A DNA stretch of 37,999 bases from Betaproteobacteria bacterium (GCA_028870715.1 JAGWOZ010000007.1:1-37999), one strand, 5' to 3'; positions 25,332 through 33,402 are shown, counted from the first letter of the stretch. Notes: generated from the letters alone by a model not told the origin. Numbers and translations: made by a program.

Positions 25332-26228
25332 ATGATCGACGCAACCATTGCCAATTTTGAAACCGAGGTGGTTGAAACCTCAAGGACGATTCCCGTGCTG
25401 GTGGATCTATGGGCGCCATGGTGCGGCCCTTGTCGCAGCCTGGGCCCCGTGCTGGAAAAGCTGGAAACCGCCTATGCGGGACGATTCAAACTCGTGAAGG
25501 TCAACACGGAGGAAGAGCAAGATCTCGCGGCCGCCTTTGGCGTGCGGAGCATCCCCATGGTGGTGTTGATGAAGGACGGCCAACCGGTCGATGGCTTTGT
25601 CGGTGCGCTGCCCGAAGCACAGATCCGACAGTTCCTCGACAAGCACGTGCCTGCGGCGGCCGAACCGGAGCCAACCGAGGACGAAGCTCAAGCCCTCGAC
25701 ACGCTTGCGAGCCATGACCCGAATGCCGCGCTTGAGAAACTCCAGCAAGCGTTAGCAACCAATCCAGCGAACGACACGGCTCGCGCGGACTACGTCAAAC
25801 TGCTTCTCCAGCAGCAACGCGTGGACGATGCGCGCCGCGCTTTCGAGCCTCTTGAAGGCAAGGTGGCACTGGATCCACGTGCAGCGGCACTCAAGCACTG
25901 GCTGGATGCCATCGCTGCGGCCGCCGCCGCACCCGACGAAGGTGCGTTACTGGCGACCATTGCCGCCAACAAGCGGGACTTCAGCGCACGGTTTGCGCTC
26001 GCACAGCGCCATATGGCGGCGCAACAATGGACGGCGGCAATGGACGATCTGCTCGAAATCCTGATGCGCGACAAATCATGGAATGATGAGGCGGCACGCA
26101 AGACCTATTTGGCGATCCTCGAGATCATCACGCCGCCCGCGGCCAAACCCGCCGAAGGGAAAGCTCCTGCCACGGATCCGACGGTGGAAGGATACCGCCG
26201 CCGCTTGAGTATGGTGGTTCTGAGCTAA
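25332..26228 (+). CDS. CnoX/YbbN-like thioredoxin-TPR protein
   Basis: The 298-aa product has an N-terminal thioredoxin domain (about 1-112) with the complete active site WCGPC (Cys31, Cys34), followed by a TPR-like helical domain (about 120-298). CnoX/YbbN proteins are holdases that protect clients from oxidative damage and hand them to GroEL. E. coli YbbN lacks the first Cys, whereas this one keeps both and may be redox-active. A GGAG site lies 10 nt before the ATG. It is divergent from purE and convergent with the DJ-1/PfpI gene. Confidence 0.92.
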   Translation: MIDATIANFETEVVETSRTIPVLVDLWAPWCGPCRSLGPVLEKLETAYAGRFKLVKVNTEEEQDLAAAFGVRSIPMVVLMKDGQPVDGFVGALPEAQIRQFLDKHVPAAAEPEPTEDEAQALDTLASHDPNAALEKLQQALATNPANDTARADYVKLLLQQQRVDDARRAFEPLEGKVALDPRAAALKHWLDAIAAAAAAPDEGALLATIAANKRDFSARFALAQRHMAAQQWTAAMDDLLEILMRDKSWNDEAARKTYLAILEIITPPAAKPAEGKAPATDPTVEGYRRRLSMVVLS

Positions 26229-26304
26229 GGCACTGCTGGTGATGATCCAAGGGTGACCACACCCCATGCGGGGCAACGCGGGGTGGGCCTCCCAATAGAC
26301 CAGG

Positions 26305-26886
26305 TCAAAGACTGATCTGCGTGCCCAGCAGCTTGAGAAACTGCGCGATCCAGGCTGGATGCGCGGGCCAGGCTGGTGCCGAGACAAGATTGCCCTCGGT
26401 CACGGCTGCGTCCACTGGAATGTCCGCGTAATGGCCTCCTGCGGCGGTGACCTCCGGTCCGCACGCCGGGTAGGCAGAGCACTGCCGCCCTTGGAGCACG
26501 CCGGCAGCAGCCAGAATCTGCGCGCCATGGCACACCGCTGCAACCGGCTTGTTTGCAGCGAAAAAATGCCGCACGACATCCAGAACGCGTGCATTCAGGC
26601 GCAGGTACTCGGGTGCACGACCACCGGGAATGACCAGGGCATCGAAGTGCTCAGGCTTGATTTCGTCGAAGGTCGCATTGAGGCTGAAGTTGTGCCCGGG
26701 CTTTTCGGAATACGTCTGCGCCCCCTCGAAATCATGGATCGCCGTCTTCACCTGCTCGCCCGACTTCTTTCCAGGACAGACAGCGTGCACTTGGTGGCCC
26801 ACAGCCAGCAGCGCCTGGAAGGGAACCATGGTTTCGTAGTCTTCGGCATAATCACCGACCAGCATCAAAATGCTCTTCGCAGCCAT
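26305..26886 (-). CDS. DJ-1/PfpI-family protein
   Basis: The 193-aa product has the class I glutamine-amidotransferase-like fold with the nucleophile elbow [16 protein letters not shown] (Cys119, His120) and the [13 protein letters not shown] segment. Relatives include intracellular proteases, deglycases and glyoxalases, and the exact activity cannot be assigned from sequence. It lies 93 bp downstream of purC on the same strand and converges on the CnoX-like gene. Confidence 0.87.
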   Translation of the reverse strand: MAAKSILMLVGDYAEDYETMVPFQALLAVGHQVHAVCPGKKSGEQVKTAIHDFEGAQTYSEKPGHNFSLNATFDEIKPEHFDALVIPGGRAPEYLRLNARVLDVVRHFFAANKPVAAVCHGAQILAAAGVLQGRQCSAYPACGPEVTAAGGHYADIPVDAAVTEGNLVSAPAWPAHPAWIAQFLKLLGTQISL

Positions 26887-26979
26887 TGAAGGTCTCCTGT
26901 TTTTGAACCCGCCGGCCCATGCCGGGCCGCCCCATTTTGCATGGACGGGCTGCTCCCTTCAACCGCAACAACGAACTTT

Positions 26980-27870
26980 CTAGGACGCCGCGGTAAGGCG
27001 CTCCAGCGCTTCACGGTATTTCGCCGCCGTACCTTCGATCACGGCTTGCGGCAGCTCGGGTGCAGGTGCCTTCTTATTCCAGCCCGGCACAGCTTCCAGC
27101 CAGTCGCGCAGGAACTGCTTGTCGAAGCTCGGAGGCGAGATACCTTCGCGCCACTGGTCAGCAGGCCAGAACCGCGAAGAATCCGGGGTGAGCGCCTCAT
27201 CCATCCAGACCAAGCGACCTTGGGTGTCCAGGCCGAACTCAAACTTGGTGTCCGCCAGGATGATGCCCCGCTTCGCCGCGTGCGCGGCGGCCCGGCTGTA
27301 GATTTCCAGGCTGATATCGCGCACCTGGCCCGCGAGTTCCACGCCGACGAGACGCACCATGCGACCGAAATCGATGTTCTCGTCGTGCTCACCCAGATCC
27401 GCCTTCGTCGCGGGAGTGAAGATGGCATGCGGCAGTCGCGCCGCTTGAGGCAGGCCACGGGGAAGGTCCACACCACAAACCTTGCCACTGGCTTGATAGT
27501 CCTTCCAGCCGCTCCCGGCCAGATACCCACGCACAACGGCTTCCACCGGCAAGGGTTTCAGGCGCTTGACCACCAGCGCACGCCCACGCACCTGGTCGCG
27601 CTCGTTCGTCGCAACGACCGACTCGGGGTCGACGTCGGTGAGATGGTTCGGTACCACGTCCTGCAGCAATCCGAACCAGAAGCACGAAATGCGTGTAAGC
27701 ATCTCGCCCTTCCCCGGTATGCCCTGCCCCATCACCACGTCAAACGCGGAGATGCGATCCGTGGCAACCATGAGCAACATGTCGTCGCCCACCGCATAGT
27801 TGTCGCGAACCTTGCCGCGCGACACAAGCGGCAAGGAAGTGATGGACGTGGTCAGCAAGGCGGGTGGCAT
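26980..27870 (-). CDS. purC: SAICAR synthase
   Basis: The 296-aa product matches the longer PurC type: [31 protein letters not shown] at the N-terminus, [14 protein letters not shown], and [11 protein letters not shown] with [13 protein letters not shown]. It condenses CAIR with aspartate in purine synthesis, directly after PurE, whose gene lies about 1.8 kb away in the same orientation. The ATG at 27870 is used; the in-frame TTG at 27882 is unlikely. No strong ribosome binding site is visible. Confidence 0.96.
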   Translation of the reverse strand: MPPALLTTSITSLPLVSRGKVRDNYAVGDDMLLMVATDRISAFDVVMGQGIPGKGEMLTRISCFWFGLLQDVVPNHLTDVDPESVVATNERDQVRGRALVVKRLKPLPVEAVVRGYLAGSGWKDYQASGKVCGVDLPRGLPQAARLPHAIFTPATKADLGEHDENIDFGRMVRLVGVELAGQVRDISLEIYSRAAAHAAKRGIILADTKFEFGLDTQGRLVWMDEALTPDSSRFWPADQWREGISPPSFDKQFLRDWLEAVPGWNKKAPAPELPQAVIEGTAAKYREALERLTAAS

Positions 27871-27942
27871 GCGTCTGGGCAATTGAGTATGGCAGGTCAG
27901 CCGACGATTGTAGGCGCCGACAGGCGCCAGCGCGATCGAGGC

Positions 27943-28617
27943 TTAGACCGCGCGCACCTCAGGCAGATGCCCCACCTTGACCAATATGGTGCAGCCTTCC
28001 CGGCTGTAGGGTTCATGCTGGCTGTTATGCGGACTGCGCAGCCAGGAACCCGCCGGATAATGCCCGTGCTCGTCCGAAAACACACCGTCCAGAACGAAAA
28101 TCTCCTCGCCGCCCCAATGCCGATGGCGGTTGAAATAGGTGTTCGGTGCCCAACGCACCAATGCCGTGTGCTCGCCACCGAACTCGGCCAGCGGCATGAC
28201 GCGAAGGCCGTCCACCAACCCTGGCAGCCAAGGCTGCACGGTGGTGTCAATCACGATCCGTTGGTCGTCGCCAAGGGCGAAGTGCGAAAGCTTGACGAAC
28301 AGTTCGCAGCCGAGCGCGCTGCGGGGCGCGTGGCTCGATGCGGGCGGATTGCGCACATAGGTACCCGCTTGGTAGCACCCATGCTCATCTTCGAACATGC
28401 CATTGAGCACGAAGAATTCTTCGCCCCGAGCATGCACGTGCGAGGCAAAGGACGAACCCGGCGCGTACCGCACGACTGACGTCGCACGGCCGCTTTCAGC
28501 GTTCTCGCGCTCCAGGGGTTTGCGCCACACCCCAATTGCGGGTGACGGCGTCCAGTCCATCGCCATTGTTTGCACGCTGAGCCGTTGCTCAAAATCCAGA
28601 TGCAGGTTCGTATCCAT
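27943..28617 (-). CDS. Tandem ChrR-like cupin protein
   Basis: The 224-aa product contains two successive cupin repeats of the type found in the C-terminal half of the anti-sigma factor ChrR. The first has HVHARGEEFFVL and SSHAP, the second has RHRHWGGEEIFVL and SQHEP; each offers the His/Glu ligands for a metal. The zinc-binding sigma-interacting domain of ChrR is absent, so it is unlikely to be an anti-sigma factor. It may bind a metal and act as an enzyme or sensor. It ends 72 bp before purC. The start at 28617 fits the family; a GTG at 28710 would extend it. Confidence 0.83.
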   Translation of the reverse strand: MDTNLHLDFEQRLSVQTMAMDWTPSPAIGVWRKPLERENAESGRATSVVRYAPGSSFASHVHARGEEFFVLNGMFEDEHGCYQAGTYVRNPPASSHAPRSALGCELFVKLSHFALGDDQRIVIDTTVQPWLPGLVDGLRVMPLAEFGGEHTALVRWAPNTYFNRHRHWGGEEIFVLDGVFSDEHGHYPAGSWLRSPHNSQHEPYSREGCTILVKVGHLPEVRAV

Positions 28618-29032
28618 GCACCGAACTGTAAAAGCTCCCTGCGAGCCTTGCTGGCCCGAGGGTTTTGCGCATGCGCGCAAACCCTCATCTGCGGCGAAAT
28701 GCTTCGACACAGGCGATACACGGATGAAACATTTACTCTACCCAGTATCCACTAGATTGCACAGCAGCCATGGCTTCCCTCCTCATTGACATGGTCAGGC
28801 GCGGCGGCTTCCCAGACGGTAGCTGTCGCGCCGCCCACAATCCTGCGAACCAAAGCAGCCATCGAGGCCCGGAAAGAACCAAGCCCCGATGGCTGCTTGC
28901 GAGGCATTCCAAAGCGGCATCGCAGGCGCCGGGAGGAGGCGGGGTGCCGGCCGAGCTACTGCGCAAGTGCCGGCATGACGAAACGGTAATGGTGATTGCA
29001 GTCTGATCGATTTGAACCACGGAGGAGTTGAG
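28618..29032. other. 415-bp divergent intergenic region with a long hairpin
   Basis: The region separates the cupin gene (minus) and the rhodanese gene (plus). It includes a perfect 12-bp inverted repeat, AAGCAGCCATCG (28853-28864) and CGATGGCTGCTT (28887-28898), with a 22-nt loop. Nearer the rhodanese start there are repeated GTGCCGGC blocks (about 28940-28976). I recognise no riboswitch class and no coding sequence. The ribosome binding site GGAGGAG is at 29021-29027. Confidence 0.5.
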
Positions 29033-30013
29033 ATGCAAATGAAGCACCTGATGAGCGCCGGGCTACTGAGTCTGGGTCTTGCCGCTGCGCAAGGCGCTGT
29101 GGCCATGGACGTGCCGGGGCCACTGGTCACGCCGCAATGGCTGCACGCCCACCTGAACGATGTGACGGTGGTGGATATCCGCGGCGGCGCCAGTATGAAA
29201 CGATTCACGGCTCAACCGCAGTTGGGCAAGAATCACATGATCGAGAAGACTGGTGGCCATATCGCCGGCGCTGACTTGGTCAACTTCAACGACATTCGCC
29301 AGGACCGCACGGTGGACGGCGTAAAGCTCAAGGCCATGATGCCCACCGCCGCATACTTCACGAAGGTGATGGACGAAGCCGGCCTGAATACGGGCAAGCC
29401 CATCGTCATCGTGCCTACGGGAAATGCCGTGTTCGCGATGGACCGCGGCACTCGCCTTTACTTTCAACTGCGTTACTTTGGCGTGCCGCACGGGCAACTC
29501 GCCATTCTCAACGGCGGCACCAACGCCTGGATCAACGCCGGTTACCCGGTGAGCATTGCACCGGCACCCACCGCCACGGGTGACTGGAAGGCCACAGGTG
29601 AGGACAATGCGATTCTCGCCTCAATGCAGCAGGTCAAGGACGGGCTGCGCCAGGGCACGGAGCAATACATTGATGCCCGCCCCACAGCGCAGTTTCTCGG
29701 CATTGCGAAGAAGCCGATCAACAAGACCGCGGGCCACCTTGCCGGCGCCAAGTCGTTTCCCATTGATGCCATCGTGAAAAACGACCATGGCGCTGCCATG
29801 TTCATGACCGCGGCTGAGTACAAGAAAATCTTCCACGACTTCGATATCAGTCCGACCAAGCCCACGACGACGTACTGCAACACCGGCCATCTGGCCTCGG
29901 GTGCCTGGTTCGTAGTCCACGAGATCCTGGGCAACAAGAACTCGAGACTGTATGCGGGCTCCATGAATGAGTGGACCAACCTGGGCAACCCCACAGTGGG
30001 TCTGCCGAGCTGA
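29033..30013 (+). CDS. Exported two-domain rhodanese sulfurtransferase
   Basis: The product is 326 aa from ATG 29033, which has GGAGGAG 5 nt upstream. A signal peptide ends near GAVA (residue 24). Two rhodanese domains follow (about 30-178 and 195-320). The second has the active-site loop YCNTGHLAS with Cys282; the first has VPTGNAVFAM in the equivalent place and lacks the Cys, so it is probably structural. A periplasmic thiosulfate or other sulfane-sulfur transferase is likely. An intrinsic terminator follows at 30071-30096. Confidence 0.9.
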   Translation: MQMKHLMSAGLLSLGLAAAQGAVAMDVPGPLVTPQWLHAHLNDVTVVDIRGGASMKRFTAQPQLGKNHMIEKTGGHIAGADLVNFNDIRQDRTVDGVKLKAMMPTAAYFTKVMDEAGLNTGKPIVIVPTGNAVFAMDRGTRLYFQLRYFGVPHGQLAILNGGTNAWINAGYPVSIAPAPTATGDWKATGEDNAILASMQQVKDGLRQGTEQYIDARPTAQFLGIAKKPINKTAGHLAGAKSFPIDAIVKNDHGAAMFMTAAEYKKIFHDFDISPTKPTTTYCNTGHLASGAWFVVHEILGNKNSRLYAGSMNEWTNLGNPTVGLPS

Positions 30014-30070
30014 AATCCTCTCTGTGGCGAGCGAATCGATCGCCAGCCTGAAATTTTTCAGTTCGACCGG

Positions 30071-30096
30071 CGCCCTGCCCTGTGCGGGGCGTTTTT
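30071..30096 (+). terminator. Intrinsic terminator after rhodanese gene
   Basis: CGCCCTG (30071-30077) pairs with CGGGGCG (30085-30091; one G-U pair) around a 7-nt loop and is followed at once by TTTTT (30092-30096). Confidence 0.8.
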
Positions 30097-30132
30097 CCTC
30101 GCGCGTGGGCTCCGGCAATGCGCGGGGCACGC

Positions 30133-30166
30133 AAAAACCCCCACCACGCAGAGGGTCACGTGGTGG
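30133..30166 (-). terminator. Intrinsic terminator for the aroG-DUF2970 transcript
   Basis: On the minus strand the arms CCACCACG and CGTGGTGG (plus positions 30159-30166 and 30141-30148) enclose a 10-nt loop and are followed by GGG and TTTTT (30137-30133). It lies about 95 bp past the DUF2970 stop. Confidence 0.65.
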
Positions 30167-30260
30167 TGGACGATCGCGAGTGCCGCCTGGTGAAGGATGT
30201 CGCCACGCGCGTGACGGATCCAAGGCCTGCACGGACCCCCTCGGATGCGGCTGACATCAG

Positions 30261-30500
30261 TCAACCAGCAATGCGATGGACCAGCACGGTCAGGGCCGTA
30301 ACGATGACAGCAGCCACGATGACGCCGGCCACGATCACGTGGTGCAGCTGGAGCATGGCAAAGTCTCGCTCACGGTCCTGCCGCCGGCGCAGGCCCACCA
30401 TCGCGGTGGCAACCGCCCCCAAGGCGCGCAGGGTGCCGCGCAAAAAGCCGACCTTCGAGCCCGCCCTGGCTTGCTGCATAGAGGTGGATTGGACCGTCAC
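30261..30500 (-). CDS. DUF2970 small membrane protein
   Basis: The 79-aa protein carries the DUF2970 pattern: GFLRGTLRALGAVATAMVGLRRRQDRERDFA, then one C-terminal membrane helix (HHVIVAGVIVAAVIVTALTVLV). The function is unknown. The GTG start at 30500 overlaps the DAHP synthase stop by 4 nt (GTGA), so translation is probably coupled and the gene shares the aroG attenuator. An ATG at 30479 is an alternative start. Confidence 0.82.
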   Translation of the reverse strand: MTVQSTSMQQARAGSKVGFLRGTLRALGAVATAMVGLRRRQDRERDFAMLQLHHVIVAGVIVAAVIVTALTVLVHRIAG

Positions 30501-31624
30501 TTGCGCTTGCGCCGGGCCTTCACTCCGGCGGCGAGCACTTCAATGAGGTCGACCGACGCATTCCAGGGCAGGCAGCCATCGGTAATGCTTTGCCCGTAGG
30601 TCAGACTGCCAGGAGCATCCTTGCCCGGCGTGAACTTCTGAGATCCTCCAACCAAATGACTCTCGACCATCACGCCAAAGATGCAGCGCTCTCCATCGGC
30701 CAGTTGGGCGGCGATGTCGCGTGCCACGTCAAGCTGGCGCTCAGGCCTCTTTTCGCTGTTGGCGTGAGAGCAATCAATCATGAGCCTGCACTCGAGCTTG
30801 GCGGCTTCCAATTGCTCGCAAGCTGCACGCACGCTTGCTGCGTCATAGTTCGGTGTCTTGCCTCCGCGCAGGATTACGTGGGTGTCCTTGTTGCCGCGCG
30901 TTTGCACAATGGCCACTTGACCACTTTTGTGAACGGAGAGGAATGAATGTGGACGTCGCGCCGCCTGGATGGCATCGATGGCGATTCGCAGATTGCCGTC
31001 GGTTCCATTCTTGAATCCGACCGGTGCGGACAGCCCGGACGCCAACTCCCGATGCACCTGACTTTCCGTGGTGCGTGCACCGATGGCGCCCCATGAAATC
31101 AGGTCGCCGATGTACTGCGGCGAGATCACATCCAGGAACTCACCTCCCGCCGGCATCCCGATGCGGTTGATGTCGATGAGCAGCTCGCGCGCAATGCGCA
31201 GACCCTCATCGATACGGAAGCTCTGATCGAGATAGGGGTCGTTAATCAACCCCTTCCAACCGACGGTCGTGCGGGGCTTTTCAAAATACACGCGCATCAC
31301 GATCTCGAGTGCCCCTGCGTGCCTCTTGCGCTGCTCAAGAAGGCGCTCCGCATATTCCCGCGCCGCCTTTGGATCGTGGATCGAGCAAGGCCCAATCACG
31401 AGCAACAACCTGTCGTCCTCGCCCTGCACGATCCGGTGCACGGCGCGGCGCGTGTCCTGGATCAGCCGCTCAACCGGCGTCCCGGCGATCGGGAAAAACC
31501 GGATGAGATGTTCAGGGGGTGGCAATGGCGTGACGTCCCTAATGCGTTCGTCGTCTGTCGCCGAGGTTTTCTCGGGTTGGGCGGCGCGCCACTCAGGCAA
31601 AGCGCTCGACGACTTCGATGGCAT
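30497..31624 (-). CDS. aroG: Class I DAHP synthase (3-deoxy-7-phosphoheptulonate synthase)
   Basis: The product is 375 aa from ATG 31624, chosen because AGGAG lies 8 nt upstream; the frame is open to an ATG at 31690 without a good site. Type I-alpha motifs are present: LLVIGPCSIHDPKAA, the PEP-binding EKPRTTVGWKGL, VGFKNGTDGN, and the metal-ligand regions DCSHANSEK and GVMVESHL. It condenses PEP and erythrose-4-phosphate, the first step of aromatic amino-acid synthesis. Which amino acid inhibits it cannot be told. It is preceded by an aromatic-codon leader peptide and terminator, so transcription is probably attenuated. Confidence 0.95.
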   Translation of the reverse strand: MPSKSSSALPEWRAAQPEKTSATDDERIRDVTPLPPPEHLIRFFPIAGTPVERLIQDTRRAVHRIVQGEDDRLLLVIGPCSIHDPKAAREYAERLLEQRKRHAGALEIVMRVYFEKPRTTVGWKGLINDPYLDQSFRIDEGLRIARELLIDINRIGMPAGGEFLDVISPQYIGDLISWGAIGARTTESQVHRELASGLSAPVGFKNGTDGNLRIAIDAIQAARRPHSFLSVHKSGQVAIVQTRGNKDTHVILRGGKTPNYDAASVRAACEQLEAAKLECRLMIDCSHANSEKRPERQLDVARDIAAQLADGERCIFGVMVESHLVGGSQKFTPGKDAPGSLTYGQSITDGCLPWNASVDLIEVLAAGVKARRKRK

Positions 31625-31733
31625 GGCGGTGGCTCCTGTCGTGTTGGGTTGATCGGAAAATTCCCGAAACAATGGGTCGTCGTGGAACATGGCGGGCTTG
31701 CTCGTTGCGGAGTGCCACCCAATCCCGGCGAAA

Positions 31734-31763
31734 AAAAACCGCCGGACTTGGCCGGCGGTTTTT
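31734..31763 (-). terminator. Leader attenuator terminator upstream of aroG
   Basis: On the minus strand the arms AAAAACCGCCGG and CCGGCGGTTTTT form a perfect 12-bp stem with a 6-nt loop (plus 31746-31751), and the T-run continues to eight Ts (31738-31731). It sits 14 nt after the leader-peptide stop and about 107 nt before the aroG ATG, so it would stop transcription before the gene. The mirror-image A/T tracts mean it could also act on the plus strand. Confidence 0.88.
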
Positions 31764-31810
31764 GGGGATTCGTTGATTCAGGCTGAACGCTGCCCTCTCC
31801 CTCCGCCGGC
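31751..31810 (-). promoter_or_regulatory. Candidate antiterminator pairing in the aroG leader
   Basis: GCCGGCGG in leader codons 16-18 (plus 31803-31810) is perfectly complementary to CCGCCGGC (plus 31751-31758), which contains the 5' arm of the terminator. The leader segment shares its last 7 nt with the terminator 3' arm, so the two pairings exclude each other. A ribosome stalled on the aromatic codons (2-12) would leave this segment free to block the terminator. Confidence 0.7.
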
Positions 31811-31855
31811 GCGGTGCGAGAACCAAAAATAAAAGCCAAACGCGAAACTGTACAT
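31778..31855 (-). CDS. Aromatic-rich leader peptide of the DAHP synthase operon
   Basis: A 25-codon ORF reads MYSFAFGFYFWF... and then a Gly/Arg/Ser-rich tail to TGA at 31778. Eight of the first twelve residues are aromatic (five Phe, two Tyr, one Trp). It is followed by a 12-bp terminator with T8, and codons 16-18 can pair with the terminator arm. This is the organisation of ribosome-mediated attenuators such as those of pheA and trp. The ribosome binding site is weak (an A-rich stretch without AGGAG), which is the main reservation. The peptide probably has no function after synthesis; its translation rate is the signal. Confidence 0.8.
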   Translation of the reverse strand: MYSFAFGFYFWFSHRAGGGRGQRSA

Positions 31856-31881
31856 GGCAGATTTTTTTGAGAAGGCGTCCT

Positions 31882-31911
31882 AGTGTAGCCTCGACTGGCC
31901 ACCTGGAGCAA
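31882..31911 (-). promoter_or_regulatory. Possible promoter for the aroG leader
   Basis: On the minus strand TTGCTC (31911-31906) and TACACT (31887-31882) are separated by 18 bp. Transcription would begin near 31875, about 20 nt upstream of the leader-peptide ATG, as expected for an attenuator. The -35 matches the consensus at only 3 of 6 positions. Confidence 0.4.
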
Positions 31912-32021
31912 GCGCGGCGCCCGCTGACGGCGTCTTTCCGCTTTGCTTTGGTGCAACACCGCCACCGGCTTCGCACCGGTCCTTACCATACATGCATGCA
32001 TATGGCCCCTCGGGAGTTGAG

Positions 32022-32843
32022 ATGGAAAGCCTCAGGAACCTTCAGCAATTGGGATTCGCACCTGGAAGTCCTCCGAGACTGGAAGCGCGCGCAACCGAGA
32101 TCGAGCTTCCGGAATATCACGGGAAAGACGACGTCGAATCCGAGCTTGGCCAGTTGCGCAACACCATCGGCGAGTTGCAGGACCGCATGTTCACGCGCAA
32201 GGAACTTTCGCTGCTCGTGGTGTTGCAAGGCATGGACTCAGCCGGCAAGGACAGCACGACCAAGGCCGTGTTCACGGGCATCAATCCGCTGGGCATCCAT
32301 GCGGCCTCGTTCAGCTTTCCCACGCCGCTGGAACAGCGGCACGATTTTCTCTGGCGCGTTCATGCGCATGTGCCATCGCGCGGATGCGTCGGTGTCTTCA
32401 ACCGCAGCCATTACGAAGACCCTGTGATCGCGTTCGTCCATAAACAGATCAACCACGCCACGTTCCGGCAGCACCTGACGCAGATTGCCGATTTTGAACG
32501 CATGCTCGCAGAGGATGGCACGACCATCCTGAAGTGCTTCTTGCATATCGGGTTCAACGAGCAGCGCAAGCGACTGCAGGAACGCGTCGACAATCCCAAG
32601 AAACATTGGAAATTTGATCCCTCGGACCTGTCCGAGCGCAAGCTGTGGGGGGACTACCACAGTGCTTACGAGTCAGCCCTGAGTCTGAGCAATGCCGGTC
32701 ACGCACCATGGTATGTCGTGCCCGCCGACCATAAACCCGTACGCAATCTGCTTGTGGCACGATTGGTCGTGCAAGCCCTTCAATCCATGCCCCTACGCGA
32801 ACCGTCCCCCAAACCGGAGCTGAAGGGTTTGAAGGTGCCGTGA
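32022..32843 (+). CDS. PPK2-family polyphosphate:nucleotide phosphotransferase
   Basis: The product is 273 aa from ATG 32022 with GGGAG 5 nt upstream. It has the PPK2 Walker A loop QGMDSAGKDSTTK (about 69-81), the lid/Walker B region VGVFNRSHYEDPV, and KCFLHIGFNEQRKRLQERVDNPKKHWKF. The GMDxAGKDxT form with GINPLG resembles class III PPK2 enzymes, which phosphorylate AMP and ADP from polyphosphate; the class is inference. It is divergent from the aroG leader, with about 166 bp between the leader ATG and this start. Confidence 0.9.
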   Translation: MESLRNLQQLGFAPGSPPRLEARATEIELPEYHGKDDVESELGQLRNTIGELQDRMFTRKELSLLVVLQGMDSAGKDSTTKAVFTGINPLGIHAASFSFPTPLEQRHDFLWRVHAHVPSRGCVGVFNRSHYEDPVIAFVHKQINHATFRQHLTQIADFERMLAEDGTTILKCFLHIGFNEQRKRLQERVDNPKKHWKFDPSDLSERKLWGDYHSAYESALSLSNAGHAPWYVVPADHKPVRNLLVARLVVQALQSMPLREPSPKPELKGLKVP

Positions 32844-32964
32844 AGCGAAGGCCTGCGCGTGGCTTGGCCTGGATGGGGGACAACCTCCGTGCTGGGCTGC
32901 TGGCAAGCCACGCACGGAGGCCACAGGCATCCGTGCGTCCTGGAGCACTTGGCGAATGGCGCGC

Positions 32965-33402
32965 TCAGTCGCAGGTTTTGCCGCGCGCGGCGTGGTCACC
33001 CGCGGCCTTGGCAGCAGCTTCGCTCATGTATTCCCCGTGCTTCGTCTTGCCGTAGTACTTGTCACCGGGGCAGTGGTAGACCTTGGTTGCGGTATTCACC
33101 CACACCTTGCCAGCGCCGCCGCCGGCTGCAGGGGCGGTGCCGGCCACGGGCTTGGTCTCGGACTTTTTCGCCGCTGACTCCTTGGCACTTGTTGTCGTGG
33201 GTGAGGCGCCTGCAGCAGGCGCGGCCTTTGCCATGCACGATTTGAGGAACTCGGTGCGAGCCTTGCCCTTGAGCTTTTGCTCCTTTGCCTGCTTCTCACA
33301 CTGCACCTTTTCTGCATGCCCGGCGAGAATGCCGGCGGAGGCTGCGGCAGGCACCGAAAACGTTGCCGCGACACATAGAGCGAGGATCCAGATGCGCATC
33401 AT
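32965..33402 (-). CDS. Exported PsiF-repeat protein with a Cys-containing C-terminal module
   Basis: The product is 145 aa with a signal peptide (about 1-22). The mature part starts with one PsiF-like repeat ([23 protein letters not shown]), then an Ala/Pro/Thr/Lys-rich linker, then a C-terminal module reading [30 protein letters not shown] and ending in KTC. Such C-terminal modules occur in small secreted proteobacterial proteins of unknown role. AAGG lies 7 nt before ATG 33402. PsiF is phosphate-starvation induced in E. coli, but no Pho box was seen here. Confidence 0.72.
   Translation of the reverse strand: MMRIWILALCVAATFSVPAAASAGILAGHAEKVQCEKQAKEQKLKGKARTEFLKSCMAKAAPAAGASPTTTSAKESAAKKSETKPVAGTAPAAGGGAGKVWVNTATKVYHCPGDKYYGKTKHGEYMSEAAAKAAGDHAARGKTCD

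Noticed and set aside
26941-28479. A 512-codon plus-strand open frame across purC and the cupin gene
   Set aside because: It lies antisense to two well-supported genes and its composition (rich in Arg, His and Gln) is typical of shadow translation.
31625-31690. Earlier ATG (31690) as the start of the DAHP synthase
   Set aside because: It has no ribosome binding site, whereas ATG 31624 has AGGAG at a good distance, and the extra 22 residues do not resemble the family N-terminus.
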